NCBI GenBank assembly: GCA_003499525.1
Contig: DNTB01000096.1
Coordinates: 1 to 64,000, forward strand
Reading direction: 5' to 3'
Source of the DNA: Flavobacteriales bacterium
GTDB lineage: Bacteria; Bacteroidota; Bacteroidia; Flavobacteriales_G; Salibacteraceae
DNA length: 64,000 bases
Position numbers and translations under genes: made by a program. A model generated the notes under the pieces. It saw only the letters and a list, made by a program, of their open reading frames with translations, did not search any database and was not told the DNA's origin. This document shows positions 53,874-64,000 of this stretch, piece after piece; within the stretch, counting starts at the first letter, position 1; each line of letters starts with the position of its first letter.

Positions 53874-56800
53874 ATGAAAAAAACTAGTACCCCTGAACGA
53901 TACCCTTTTCGTACTCTTTTTCTACTCCTTACACTGCTCCTTTCTTTGACTTTGGCTCAGGCACAAACCAGTACCGAATTCTGGTTTGCACCACCATATA
54001 TTACAGCTGGAGATACAGGCAATCCACCGACGAACTATCAGGAGCCATTGCTACTTAGAATTACCTCATCTGATCTGGCCAGTACAATTACCATTACCAT
54101 GCCCGCATTGGGAGCGACAGCATTTGGCGGAGCGGGTTCAATCGTAGTAAATATTCCGGCCAACACACAACAAACCGTAGATCTTTCGGCCTATAAAAAT
54201 GACCTATTTACAGCACCATGGGATACCATTCTAAATACAGGGCTAAAAATTTCTGCCACAGAAGAGATTACGGTATACTATGAAGTCAATTCCTCCAGAA
54301 ACCCAGACATTTTTGCCCTCAAGGGACAAAATGCATTAGGCACCCAGTTTTATACTCCCTTTAATAACTCCTTTGGAAATGGTTCGAAAGACGACCCTCC
54401 GTACACTGCTTTTGATATCGTTGCGACAGAGGATAATACGACAGTTTGGATTTATCCGAGAGTAGCCCTTGAAGGCGGTCATCCTCCTTTACAGGCGTAT
54501 AGCATTGTACTGGATGAAGGGCAGACCTATTCCGGAGCTGTTGCTTCAAGCGATTCAGGAGCAGTAAATCCGGCAGGTACAGTTGTGGCTTCAGATAAAC
54601 CTATCGCAATCACTATCAAGGATGATTTTGCCGAGCCTGGCCCTGGTACATGTAAGGACCTTATGGGTGATCAGATCGTTCCGGTTGATATCATAGGTTC
54701 GGAATACGTAGTGGTCAAAGGTTCACTGACCAACAATATTGAGCGGGTATTTCTAACAGCAACGCAAAATTTCACGCAAATCCTTGTTGATGGGGCGCCG
54801 GAAACTACTCTTTTTGCAGGGGAAACGTATGATTTACCGATAAGTAATAACCTGACGCACATATTATGCTCGAACCCGACTTATGCACTGCACATATCGG
54901 GATTTGGATGTGAGGTTGGAGCGGGTCTGCTGCCGGGTTTAAATTGTGCGGGATCTGACAAAGTCTCCTTTGTTCGGTCCGTCAAAGCAAATTTTGGAAT
55001 CAATGTAATGGTACCCGCAGGAAATGAGGGGTTATTTACCATAAATGGAGATCCTACTTTACTTCAAGCCGCGGATTTTGCCGTTGTTCCCGGAACTGGA
55101 GGTGCATGGGTAGGAGCTAAAAAAGAATTCGATACACTTGAAATAGTTCCGGAAATTTCGAATACGATTCAAAATACGGGGTCGGTTTTCGCTATGGGAA
55201 TTTTCAACGGTAATAATTCAGGTACCGGCGCACGTTACGGGTATTTCTCAGAGTTTTCGTCCAAAGTTTTTGTGGATGCTGGTGCGGACCGTAATTCATG
55301 CGAGAATGCTGATGTGGCCAATCTCGGAGGAAGTGTTTCAGGTGGAGCTGTAAGTGGTGAATGGACAACTTCTGGCGATGGGACATTCCTTCCAAATTCA
55401 ACAGATCTCAATGCTACCTATGAGCCAGGTCCTGTGGATATAGCAAACGGATCGGTTATCTTAACACTTACCTCAACGGGAAACTGTTTTCCCGTTTCTG
55501 ATGATATGCAGGTGACCTTTACACCCGCACCCACAGCAGATGCCGGATTGGATGCGGACATCTGCTTGAACAATACAACCATTAACCTAAACGGGGCCGT
55601 AACTCAGGCGGGCGGAGGGCAATGGTCAGGAGGTAGCGGTGGATCTTTTCTTCCTAATGCACTAACGCTAAATGCGAATTACAATCCGTCCCCCGCAGAT
55701 CTTGCCAATGGTTCTGTTACACTTACCCTAACAACCGTGGCCATGGCATCAAATTGCAATGCTGTTGATGATGTGGTTACCTACACATTTATAGATGCGC
55801 CTTTGGTAGATGCTGGCCCTGCAAGTCAGAATATTTGTTCAAATAATTCAGATATTACATTAAATGGTTCAGTCTCCTGGGCACATGGCCCTAACCCTTC
55901 AGTAACTTGGAGTACTAACACAGTCGTAAATCCGGGAGCTTTTGATGACCCTAACGCACTTAGTACCATCTATCGTCCTTCAGGGACTGAGCTTGCAAAT
56001 GGAAGCGTAACTCTAACGTTAACTTCAGCGGCAACAGGGTCCTGCAATACCGTAAGCGATGATATTATAATCAATTTCACACCCTCACCCACCATCATTT
56101 TCGATCCGAGCTCTTCGAATGATGTTTGTGCAAATAACAATGAGATCAACCTCTCCGCCTTCCTCACGGTTGTCACAGGAGGTACATGGTCTGGAGGACT
56201 GGGGTCCTTTTCAGGAGGAGCAACAGGGCTACTCAATAATATTTATACTCCAACCGCTCAAGAGGTATTAGATGGAACAGTTACTCTTACCCTAACGACG
56301 ACAACAGGAATTGGTAATTGTACTGCCGTTTCTAGTGATGTGACCGTCACCATACTTCCAGCTCCTATTGTTACAGCCACTACTCCAACCACGAATAAAT
56401 GTGCCAACAACGCATCAGTTCCCTTGACTGGAAGTGTAACTACACCTTCAGGGACTCCCGGCATTGGAGTTTGGACTACAACTGGCTCAGGACAATTCCT
56501 GCCCAATGCATCAATAAGCAATCCTTCCTATGTTCCTCATCCTAATGATATAAGCAATGGAAGTGTAGTACTGACCTACACCTCTATGTTCAGCAGCCCT
56601 TGCCTGGAAGAAAGTGCTCAGTTAACCATTAATTTCTTTCCGGCTCCAACCGTACTTGTAGGTACTAACCCTTTATCAGTATGTGAAAACAATGCGGAAG
56701 TTGTTTTAAATGGAACTATTGTGGATGCTTTTGGTTTACCGCTAACAGGCACCTGGTCCAGTAATGGTACAGGGATATTTACCCCAAATGCCAATGATCT

Positions 56801-59800
56801 AAACGGTACCTACACACCAAGTGCCAGTGATATTGCAAATGGTACAGTTCAACTCACACTGTCCTCTGACCCCGCAGCAGGTTGTAATTCTGTTCAAGAA
56901 GTATTGACCGTAAATTTCACCCCAAGTCCATCAGTAACAGCCACTGCAAATCCAACAACAATTTGCACGAACAACAGTGATGTTGTTCTTGATGGAACTA
57001 TAGTAGGAGCCAGCGGAGGAGTATGGTTGGGAGGACTAGGAGTATATTCTGGTGGCCCAAATGACCTGTCAAACAATACGTATACGCCAACAAATGCTGA
57101 ATTGTCTGCAGGCACATTTACACTTACCCTCGAATCCACTGGCAATTTGAATTGTAATCCCGTACAGGACAATGTCGTAATAACAGTGATTGATGAGCCT
57201 ATTGTAGATGCAGGTGCAGACTTTACCTATTGTACAAATAATGCTGGAGTTCCTCTAAATGGTATCATTCAGCTTTTTGGTCCAATAACAGGAAATAGCC
57301 TTTGGACTTCATTGGGCACGGGGTCCTTCGCCGATCCTTCCGCTCCGACAACAACCTATTCGCCGAGTGCTGCAGACCTTCTGGCTGGTTCAGTGACCTT
57401 GCAATTGACCTACACCTCGTCATCCATTTGTAATCCAGTCACCGATCAAATAGTGGTTACATTTATTGATCCTCCCGTGGTAGATGCAGGACCCGCATCC
57501 ATAAACATATGTGAGAATAATGCAGTTACCGCATTGAACGGAAGCATTACGTTTGCTTCCGGGCCAACTCCTCCAAGTTTGTGGTCAACCAGCGGTGGCG
57601 GTAGCTTTGACAACCCAAATGACCTGGTAACAAATTATAATCCCACTCTCGCGGATATCGCTGGAGGAGGCGGATCAGTAACTTTAACTCTTACTTCTAC
57701 ACCAACGCTCGGATGTCTTTCTGAATCAGATAATATCGTTGTTAATTTTACTCCAGAACCTACGGTAAGCATTGTCGCTCCTCCTGAAGTTTGTGCAAAT
57801 AACTCAGTAATAACTGTTAGTGGATCCGTTACCAATGCGACAGGAGGAACTTGGTCCAATGTCAACGGATTGTTCTCCGGAGGTGTTAATGACCTAAATA
57901 ACAATGACTACACCCCAACAGTTCCAGAAATCAACAATGGTTCAGTGACCTTCGTGTTAACCACTACAGGAATGGGGAATTGTAATGCGGTTCAAGCGTC
58001 GCAGACAGTGACCGTTATTGATGCCCCAATAGTTGATGCTGGAGCCAATCAGACTGTTTGTGCAAATAATGCAAGCATTACACTAAATGGCACGGTGACT
58101 GCTGATTTAGGAGGTAATGGCGGCTTAGGAACAGGACAATGGTCCACTTCCGGGACAGGGTCCTTTGCCAACTCAAATAATCTGAATACGACCTACACGC
58201 CTTCAGCTGCCGATATTGCCGCCGGAACCGTAGACCTTACCCTCACCTCTACGGTAAATGGGCTATGTACTGAAGAATCTGATGCTATCACCATAACTAT
58301 CGTTCCTTCGCCTGTAGTTGACGCCGGTCCTGCAACAGTTGATATCTGTGCCAATAATTCTGATGTAAGTCTTATCGGTTCCATCACATTTAGCTCTGGA
58401 GCACCTCCTCTGGGAACATGGACTACTTCTGGTTCTGGATCCTTTGTCAATGCAAATGATCTCGCAACTACTTATATACCCTCCGTAGCAGATATTTCTG
58501 GCGGTGCCGGTTCAGTAACTCTTACCCTAACATCAGATCCCACTGCTGGATGCCTGTCTGAATCAGACAATATTGTAGTGAACTTCACACCTGCGCCAAC
58601 AGCCTCTATCGTAGCTCCTGCAGAAGTTTGTGCCAATAATTCTGTTATTACGATAAGTGGTTCTGTAAGCAATGCAACCGGTGGAACCTGGTCCAATGTA
58701 AATGGTGTTTTCTCAGGTGGTCCCAACGATCTTAACAACAATGATTACACCCCAACAGTCCCCGAAATAATTAACGGATCTGTTACTTTCATTTTAACGA
58801 CCACTGGTATTGGGAATTGTAATTCAGTTCAAAGCTCGTACACCGTTTCAATAATAGACGCTCCAATAGTCGACGCCGGAACCAGTCAAACTGTTTGTGC
58901 CAATAATGCAAGTATTGCACTTAACGGAACGATTACCTCCGATGTTGGAGGAAATGGCGGACTAGGCACTGGACAATGGTCTACTTCCGGCACAGGTAGC
59001 TTTGCAAATGCCAATAACCTAAATACGACCTACACTCCTTCAGCTGCTGACATTGCTGCCGGTATGGTTGACATAACGTTAACTTCGACCTTAAATGGGT
59101 TATGTGCATCTGAATCAGATGTTATAACACTGACCATAGTCCCCTCACCTGTTGTAGATGCAGGCCCTCCAAATGTGAGTATTTGCGCGAATAACTCAGA
59201 TGTAAATCTTGTAGGTACCATTACGTTTGGTTCCGGAGCTCCACCTCCCGGAACATGGACTACTTCTGGTTCTGGTTCGTTTGCTAATGCCAATAATCTA
59301 TCGACTACATATATACCTTCCGCTGCAGATATTTCAGGCGGATCCGGCTCTGTAACTCTTACTTTAACCTCAGATCCTACGGCAAATTGTCTTTCTGAAT
59401 TTGATAATATAGTTGTCAATTTCACCCCAGCTCCAACAGCCTCGATTGTGGCACCAGCCGAAGTTTGTGCGAACAATTCAATTATTACGGTTAATGGCAG
59501 TGTAACTAATGCAACGGGAGGTACCTGGTCAAATGTAAACGGTACTTTTTCGGGAGGTATAAACGACCTGAACAATAACGACTACACCCCTACCAATCCT
59601 GAGATTAATTTCGGATCTGTTACCTTCATTCTTACTACTGATGGTGTTGGTAATTGTCTCCCTGTTCAGGCATCTCGGACTGTTGATATTATCGTTGCTC
59701 CTATTGTAGATGCGGGCCCAGATGCAACGGTCTGTGCTAATGATGCCAGCGTAAATCTATCCGGCACCATAACTAACGACGTAGGAGGAAACGGTGGATT

Positions 59801-62800
59801 CGGAACGGGTGTGTGGTCAACTACAGGTACCGGTTCATTCTCCAACCCTAGTAATCTAAATGCTATTTATACTCCTTCGGCAGCAGATATCGCGGCTGGT
59901 GCTGTAACATTAAGACTTACTTCCACCGCCAATGGACTCTGTAATCAGGAATTCGATGAGCTGGTTATTACCATTATTCCAGCACCATCTGTAGATGCAG
60001 GTATGGATCAATCCATTTGTGCCAACAATAGCGTTACTGCCTTAAATGGCTCGATTACGTTCAGCGCAGGAGCTTCGCCAGGTGGAACGTGGACCACAAA
60101 TGGTGGTGGATCTTTTGACAATATCAATGATCTAATTACCAACTATAACCCTTCAGCTGGTGATATCGCCGGCGGAGCAGGTTCCGTTGTTTTAACGCTG
60201 ACTTCCGATCCGACTATGGGATGCCAACCCGTAGCCGATAATCTTACCATAAACTTCACACCTGCACCAACAGCCAGTATCGTTTCTGTTCCTGAGGTTT
60301 GTGCGAACAACGCCATTATAACACTTAACGGATCTGTCACAACTGCGACAGTTGGAACTTGGTCTAATGTGAATGGAGTTTTCTCCGGTGGTGTAAATGA
60401 TCTGGTAAACAATGACTACACCCCCACCGTTCCGGAAATAAATAGTGGTACAGTCACCTTCATTCTGACAACCAATGGCAATGGAAACTGCCTCCCCGTT
60501 CAAGCTTCCCGAACAGTTAATATAATCGATGCTCCTGTGGTGGACGCAGGTTCTGACTTTACCGTATGTGCGAATAACTCTGCCGTTGCATTGAATGGAG
60601 TCATCAACACTGATGGCGGAGGGAACGGTGGCAGTGGCACTGGACTGTGGACAACTTCAGGCACAGGATCATTTGCAAACGCTGGTAACTTAAATACTAC
60701 CTATACGCCATCTGCAGCAGATATAGCTGCTGGTACTGTCGATTTAACCTTGACATCAACTCTGAATGGACTTTGTTTTGGAGCTTCAGATGTAATTACT
60801 CTCACGATTGTTCCTTCCCCAGTAGTAGATGCCGGACCTGCCAATGTGGATATTTGTGCCAACAATGCAGTCACCCCACTTAACGGTTCCATCACCTTCT
60901 CTTCCGGAGCACCACCACCAGGGCTTTGGACTACTTCAGGCACCGGAGTCTTCGCGGATCCGAATAATACGATAACCGACTATACTCCCTCTGCGGCCGA
61001 TTTAACTGCGGGAAGTGTTACACTTACTTTAACATCCTCTCCTACAGCTGGTTGCCTTTCCGAATCGGACGATATTATTGTAAATTTCACCGCTGCCCCA
61101 ACAGCTGATATTTTTGCTCCGGCAGAAGTTTGTGCTAATAACTCAATCATTACCCTAAATGCCACTGTTACGAGCGCAACTGGAGGAACATGGTCCAATG
61201 TAAATGGAGTTTTCTCCGGTGGTGTAAATGATCTCTTAAACAACGACTATACTCCAACAGTTCCGGAAATAACTGGAGGTTCCGTGACATTTATCCTCAC
61301 TACTACAGGTGTCGGTAACTGTAATGTCGTTCAGACCTCACATACGGTCACGATTATCGATGCACCGATTGTGGATGCAGGAGCTAATCAGGTTGTATGC
61401 GCCAACAATGCTAATATTTCTCTAAATGGAACCGTTGCTACCGATGCAAGTGGAAATGGTGGATTTGGTACCGGACAATGGTCAACCTCAGGGACGGGTT
61501 CTTTTGCCAACGCCAATGACCTCAATACTACTTATACACCTTCTCCTGCGGATATTACGGCAGGTACTGTCGACTTGACGCTCACCTCCACAGTCAATGG
61601 ACTGTGTTTGAGTGAATCAGATGCACTCACGATTACTATTGTGCCTTCTCCTGTGGTAGATGCAGGCCCGGCAACAATAGATATTTGTGCCAATAACCCT
61701 GACGTGGATCTTATTGGTTCTATAACCTTTAGCTCAGGAGCTCCTCCTCCTGGAACATGGACCACTACTGGTACTGGAACGTTTGCAGATGCTACTAGCC
61801 TTGTGACCACTTATACTCCCTCTGCCGCGGATATCGCTGGTGGACTTGGTACCGTCACACATACTCTGACCACAGCCCCTACAGCCGGCTGCCTTTCTGA
61901 ATCAGATAATATTGTCGTCAACTTCACACCAGCACCGGTGGTGAATATCAACTCTGTTCCAGAGGTTTGTGCAAACAATTCTATCGTAACATTAAATGGC
62001 ACCGTAAGCAATGCTACTGGAGGTATTTGGTCCAATGTTAATGGTACTTTTTCTGGTGGAGCTACCGGCTTGGTAAACAACGACTACTCTCCTACCAATC
62101 CTGAGATTGCGTTTGGCTCTGTCACATTTATCCTTACTTCTACCGGACAGGGGAATTGTCTTCCTGTTCAGGACTCAAGAACGGTTACTATCATTGAAGC
62201 GCCCGTAGTTGACGCAGGAACCGATCAAACGGTTTGTGCGAACAATGCAAATATTGCACTTAGCGGGACCGTTACAACTGATCCAGGTGGAAATGGTGGT
62301 CCGGGTACAGGACAATGGTCTACTTCAGGTACAGGTTCTTTTGCGAACACTAATAATCTAAATACTACATATACTCCTTCAGCAGCAGATATTGCGGCAG
62401 GTACTGTGGACATAACTTTGACATCAACTCTGAATGGACTTTGCTTAGGAGCTTCAGATGTTATTACCCTAACGATTGTTCCTTCTCCAGTGGTAGATGC
62501 TGGACCTGCTACTGTAGATATTTGTGCAAACAATGCAATTACCTCGCTTACCGGATCTATTACCTTCTCGTCCGGAGTGCCACCTCCAGGACTATGGACG
62601 ACGTCAGGCTCTGGTACTTTCGCTGACCCCACAAACCCAATAACTGATTATACACCTTCAGCTGCAGACATTACAGCTGGCGGAGTACTTTTAACGTTAA
62701 CCTCAGCTCCTACCGCTGGTTGTCTGTCAGAGTCTGATGACGTGCTGGTAAGTTTCACCCCGGCACCTATTGTAAATATCAATTCCGTCCCTGAGGTCTG

Positions 62801-64000
62801 TGCAAATAATTCAATCGTCACATTAAATGGAACTGTTGCAAATGCTACAGGAGCTATATGGTCTAATGTAAACGGAACATTCTCTGGTGGAGCAACTGGT
62901 TTAGTGAACAACGACTACTCTCCTACCAATCCTGAAATTGCTTTTGGAGCGGTCACATTCATCCTAACTTCAACAGGTCATGGAAATTGTCTTCCAGTAT
63001 CAGACTCCAGAACAGTTACCATTATTGAAGCTCCTACTGTTGACGCCGGAGGTAACCAAACGGTTTGTGCCAATAATGCAAATGTGATCCTCAATGGTAC
63101 CATAACGACTGATCCTGGTGGAAGCGGTGGTTCAGGGACTGGACAATGGTCTACTTCAGGTACTGGTTCCTTTGGAAACATCAATAATCTCAGTACCACT
63201 TATACCCCTTCTGCTGCTGATATCGCTGCAGGTACTGTTGATCTTACCCTTACATCTACTCTTAACGGGTTATGCCTGGGAGCATCTGATGTTATAACCA
63301 TCCTTATAATACCAGCACCGGTAGTAGATGCTGGCCCAATATCAACTGATTTATGTGCTAATAATGCAGTAGCTGCTCTTAACGGTTCTATCAACTTTAC
63401 TTCGGGAACTCCTCCAGATGGATTATGGACAACCAGCGGAACCGGCGTATTCGATGATCCGTCGGATTTATCAGCAAACTACACACCGTCTCAAGCCGAT
63501 ATTACAGCTGGAAACGTGATTCTAACACTCACATCTGATGTGACCTCTGGTTGTTTATCGGAATCCGACGCAACAACAATAAACTATACTCCTGCACCGA
63601 CAGCAAATGCCGGTGCGGACCCTGTTCTATGCGCGAATAATTCTGCAATTTCATTGAATGGAGCTGTCACGATTGCAACAGGCGGATCATGGTCAGGTGG
63701 ATTGGGTTCTTTTGATCCTAGTGCTAACGATCTTATTTCAACATACTACCCAACGGTTGGTGAGATTGCAAATGACTCAGTAATGCTCGTATTGAGTACT
63801 ACTGGCAACAATAACTGCAACATTGTTCGAGATACCCTTGTAGCTTATTTCACACCTGCTCCTACCGCGGAAGCCGGATCAGATCAAACAGTATGTGCCA
63901 ACAATCCAGCTGTGATGCTGAATGGAGCAATAACAATTGCTACAGGTGCAACATGGACAGGTGGAACCGGAACATTTGTTCCTAACAACACAACACTTGC
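53874..64000 (+). CDS. Giant repetitive surface protein with IgGFc-binding-like N-terminus (open at window end)
   Basis: The ATG at 53874 begins an unbroken frame that runs to base 64000, at least 3375 codons, with no stop seen. It starts with a signal peptide (FLLLTLLLSLTLAQAQ, ~32 residues). Residues ~35-460 resemble the IgGFc-binding-protein N-terminal domain (TEFWFAPPYITAG, DIVATEDNTTVWIYP, GSEYVVVKGS, AGLLPGLNCAGSDKVSFVRS). About thirty ~90-residue Ig-like modules follow, each with a VCANN- and TSG.GSF-type core and paired cysteines. This is a T9SS-type adhesin in layout, comparable to SprB-like gliding adhesins; the sorting domain would lie past the window. Base use resembles its neighbours, so transfer is not suggested. 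Confidence 0.85.
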   Translation, partial: MKKTSTPERYPFRTLFLLLTLLLSLTLAQAQTSTEFWFAPPYITAGDTGNPPTNYQEPLLLRITSSDLASTITITMPALGATAFGGAGSIVVNIPANTQQTVDLSAYKNDLFTAPWDTILNTGLKISATEEITVYYEVNSSRNPDIFALKGQNALGTQFYTPFNNSFGNGSKDDPPYTAFDIVATEDNTTVWIYPRVALEGGHPPLQAYSIVLDEGQTYSGAVASSDSGAVNPAGTVVASDKPIAITIKDDFAEPGPGTCKDLMGDQIVPVDIIGSEYVVVKGSLTNNIERVFLTATQNFTQILVDGAPETTLFAGETYDLPISNNLTHILCSNPTYALHISGFGCEVGAGLLPGLNCAGSDKVSFVRSVKANFGINVMVPAGNEGLFTINGDPTLLQAADFAVVPGTGGAWVGAKKEFDTLEIVPEISNTIQNTGSVFAMGIFNGNNSGTGARYGYFSEFSSKVFVDAGADRNSCENADVANLGGSVSGGAVSGEWTTSGDGTFLPNSTDLNATYEPGPVDIANGSVILTLTSTGNCFPVSDDMQVTFTPAPTADAGLDADICLNNTTINLNGAVTQAGGGQWSGGSGGSFLPNALTLNANYNPSPADLANGSVTLTLTTVAMASNCNAVDDVVTYTFIDAPLVDAGPASQNICSNNSDITLNGSVSWAHGPNPSVTWSTNTVVNPGAFDDPNALSTIYRPSGTELANGSVTLTLTSAATGSCNTVSDDIIINFTPSPTIIFDPSSSNDVCANNNEINLSAFLTVVTGGTWSGGLGSFSGGATGLLNNIYTPTAQEVLDGTVTLTLTTTTGIGNCTAVSSDVTVTILPAPIVTATTPTTNKCANNASVPLTGSVTTPSGTPGIGVWTTTGSGQFLPNASISNPSYVPHPNDISNGSVVLTYTSMFSSPCLEESAQLTINFFPAPTVLVGTNPLSVCENNAEVVLNGTIVDAFGLPLTGTWSSNGTGIFTPNANDLNGTYTPSASDIANGTVQLTLSSDPAAGCNSVQEVLTVNFTPSPSVTATANPTTICTNNSDVVLDGTIVGASGGVWLGGLGVYSGGPNDLSNNTYTPTNAELSAGTFTLTLESTGNLNCNPVQDNVVITVIDEPIVDAGADFTYCTNNAGVPLNGIIQLFGPITGNSLWTSLGTGSFADPSAPTTTYSPSAADLLAGSVTLQLTYTSSSICNPVTDQIVVTFIDPPVVDAGPASINICENNAVTALNGSITFASGPTPPSLWSTSGGGSFDNPNDLVTNYNPTLADIAGGGGSVTLTLTSTPTLGCLSESDNIVVNFTPEPTVSIVAPPEVCANNSVITVSGSVTNATGGTWSNVNGLFSGGVNDLNNNDYTPTVPEINNGSVTFVLTTTGMGNCNAVQASQTVTVIDAPIVDAGANQTVCANNASITLNGTVTADLGGNGGLGTGQWSTSGTGSFANSNNLNTTYTPSAADIAAGTVDLTLTSTVNGLCTEESDAITITIVPSPVVDAGPATVDICANNSDVSLIGSITFSSGAPPLGTWTTSGSGSFVNANDLATTYIPSVADISGGAGSVTLTLTSDPTAGCLSESDNIVVNFTPAPTASIVAPAEVCANNSVITISGSVSNATGGTWSNVNGVFSGGPNDLNNNDYTPTVPEIINGSVTFILTTTGIGNCNSVQSSYTVSIIDAPIVDAGTSQTVCANNASIALNGTITSDVGGNGGLGTGQWSTSGTGSFANANNLNTTYTPSAADIAAGMVDITLTSTLNGLCASESDVITLTIVPSPVVDAGPPNVSICANNSDVNLVGTITFGSGAPPPGTWTTSGSGSFANANNLSTTYIPSAADISGGSGSVTLTLTSDPTANCLSEFDNIVVNFTPAPTASIVAPAEVCANNSIITVNGSVTNATGGTWSNVNGTFSGGINDLNNNDYTPTNPEINFGSVTFILTTDGVGNCLPVQASRTVDIIVAPIVDAGPDATVCANDASVNLSGTITNDVGGNGGFGTGVWSTTGTGSFSNPSNLNAIYTPSAADIAAGAVTLRLTSTANGLCNQEFDELVITIIPAPSVDAGMDQSICANNSVTALNGSITFSAGASPGGTWTTNGGGSFDNINDLITNYNPSAGDIAGGAGSVVLTLTSDPTMGCQPVADNLTINFTPAPTASIVSVPEVCANNAIITLNGSVTTATVGTWSNVNGVFSGGVNDLVNNDYTPTVPEINSGTVTFILTTNGNGNCLPVQASRTVNIIDAPVVDAGSDFTVCANNSAVALNGVINTDGGGNGGSGTGLWTTSGTGSFANAGNLNTTYTPSAADIAAGTVDLTLTSTLNGLCFGASDVITLTIVPSPVVDAGPANVDICANNAVTPLNGSITFSSGAPPPGLWTTSGTGVFADPNNTITDYTPSAADLTAGSVTLTLTSSPTAGCLSESDDIIVNFTAAPTADIFAPAEVCANNSIITLNATVTSATGGTWSNVNGVFSGGVNDLLNNDYTPTVPEITGGSVTFILTTTGVGNCNVVQTSHTVTIIDAPIVDAGANQVVCANNANISLNGTVATDASGNGGFGTGQWSTSGTGSFANANDLNTTYTPSPADITAGTVDLTLTSTVNGLCLSESDALTITIVPSPVVDAGPATIDICANNPDVDLIGSITFSSGAPPPGTWTTTGTGTFADATSLVTTYTPSAADIAGGLGTVTHTLTTAPTAGCLSESDNIVVNFTPAPVVNINSVPEVCANNSIVTLNGTVSNATGGIWSNVNGTFSGGATGLVNNDYSPTNPEIAFGSVTFILTSTGQGNCLPVQDSRTVTIIEAPVVDAGTDQTVCANNANIALSGTVTTDPGGNGGPGTGQWSTSGTGSFANTNNLNTTYTPSAADIAAGTVDITLTSTLNGLCLGASDVITLTIVPSPVVDAGPATVDICANNAITSLTGSITFSSGVPPPGLWTTSGSGTFADPTNPITDYTPSAADITAGGVLLTLTSAPTAGCLSESDDVLVSFTPAPIVNINSVPEVCANNSIVTLNGTVANATGAIWSNVNGTFSGGATGLVNNDYSPTNPEIAFGAVTFILTSTGHGNCLPVSDSRTVTIIEAPTVDAGGNQTVCANNANVILNGTITTDPGGSGGSGTGQWSTSGTGSFGNINNLSTTYTPSAADIAAGTVDLTLTSTLNGLCLGASDVITILIIPAPVVDAGPISTDLCANNAVAALNGSINFTSGTPPDGLWTTSGTGVFDDPSDLSANYTPSQADITAGNVILTLTSDVTSGCLSESDATTINYTPAPTANAGADPVLCANNSAISLNGAVTIATGGSWSGGLGSFDPSANDLISTYYPTVGEIANDSVMLVLSTTGNNNCNIVRDTLVAYFTPAPTAEAGSDQTVCANNPAVMLNGAITIATGATWTGGTGTFVPNNTTL
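57207..63600 (+). repeat. Higher-order ~835-base repeat of three Ig-like modules (about 7.5 units)
   Basis: The Asp-Ala-Gly anchor of the first module of each unit falls at 57207, 58035, 58872, 59709, 60543, 61374, 62211 and 63042, spacings of 828-837 bases, all multiples of three. Each unit holds three distinct modules: (1) VDAG..QTVCANNA with GGNGG.GTGQWSTSGTGSF; (2) VDAGP...ICANN with FSSGAPPPGTWTTSG; (3) ...EVCANNS with ATGGTWSNVNG.FSGG and NNDYTP. The copies are similar but not identical, so older divergence with homogenisation is likely. Confidence 0.85.

Noticed and set aside
53765..53884. 39-codon ORF in the adhesin leader (MIYFDAESIPCTI...)
   Set aside because: It runs through the adhesin start codon in another frame and shows no signal peptide, motif or own promoter. 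A leader peptide cannot be excluded but is not supported.
55970..63394. Many 60-180-residue minus-strand open frames inside the adhesin repeats
   Set aside because: They recur with the ~835-base repeat period and are antisense shadows of the plus-strand coding repeats; they have no starts, spacing or composition of real genes.
57207..63600. Regular repeats as a possible CRISPR or satellite array
   Set aside because: The period is ~835 bases, in frame and coding for Ig-like modules; no short identical repeats with unique spacers are present.

Overview
The window is a stretch of a Bacteroidota (Flavobacteriia-like, probably marine) chromosome. The signs are outer-surface proteins with type IX secretion (T9SS) sorting tails, gliding genes gldF/gldG, a PorD/DUF4835 protein, a Bacteroidota-type omega subunit, Bacteroidota-type promoters (TTG-N19-TAnnTTTG), moderate to low GC, and genes packed with 4-11 base overlaps. 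I saw no tRNA, rRNA, CRISPR array, insertion sequence or prophage.

Layout. 1-3228: 3' part of a VCBS/FG-GAP repeat surface protein, closed by a bidirectional terminator. 3298-8598: an ATP-grasp protein, then an ECF sigma factor with a membrane protein joining a cytoplasmic anti-sigma-like tail to a beta-barrel-like domain, and a PKD-repeat T9SS cargo. 8664-12467: korA-korB-thioredoxin operon (2-oxoacid:ferredoxin oxidoreductase) with a divergent 2[4Fe-4S] ferredoxin. 12525-18525: threonine aldolase facing the cluster bamD-rpoZ-coaBC-porD-recN. 18673-24349: a serine palmitoyltransferase-like enzyme facing parE-parC. 24621-35847: penicillin acylase-family protein facing a minus-strand series: PLP C-S lyase, NhaC antiporter, a 1686-residue SLC12-like transporter fused to a helical region and a P-loop ATPase, and an MscS-like protein. 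35936-41106: housekeeping and small genes (HEAT-like, purC, phoH, SAM hydrolase-like, ABM) and two related microproteins. 41107-53629: M1 peptidase, gldF-gldG-DUF4340, dnaN, rhomboid, SixA-like, DUF2797, BatA-like and a degenerate dihydroorotase. 53874 to the window end: a giant surface protein gene still open at base 64000 (>3375 codons), with an IgGFc-binding-like N-terminal domain and about thirty Ig-like repeats, many arranged in an ~835-base three-domain higher-order repeat.

Themes. Surface display and gliding: VCBS protein, PKD protein, giant adhesin, PorD, GldF/GldG, BamD. Ion and osmotic homeostasis: NhaC, SLC12-ATPase and MscS-like, possibly co-transcribed. The SLC12-ATPase fusion with its overlapping MscS-like partner is the best candidate for an undescribed system; the giant repeat gene and its palindromic leader come next. 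All functions are read from sequence motifs by eye; no database search was possible.
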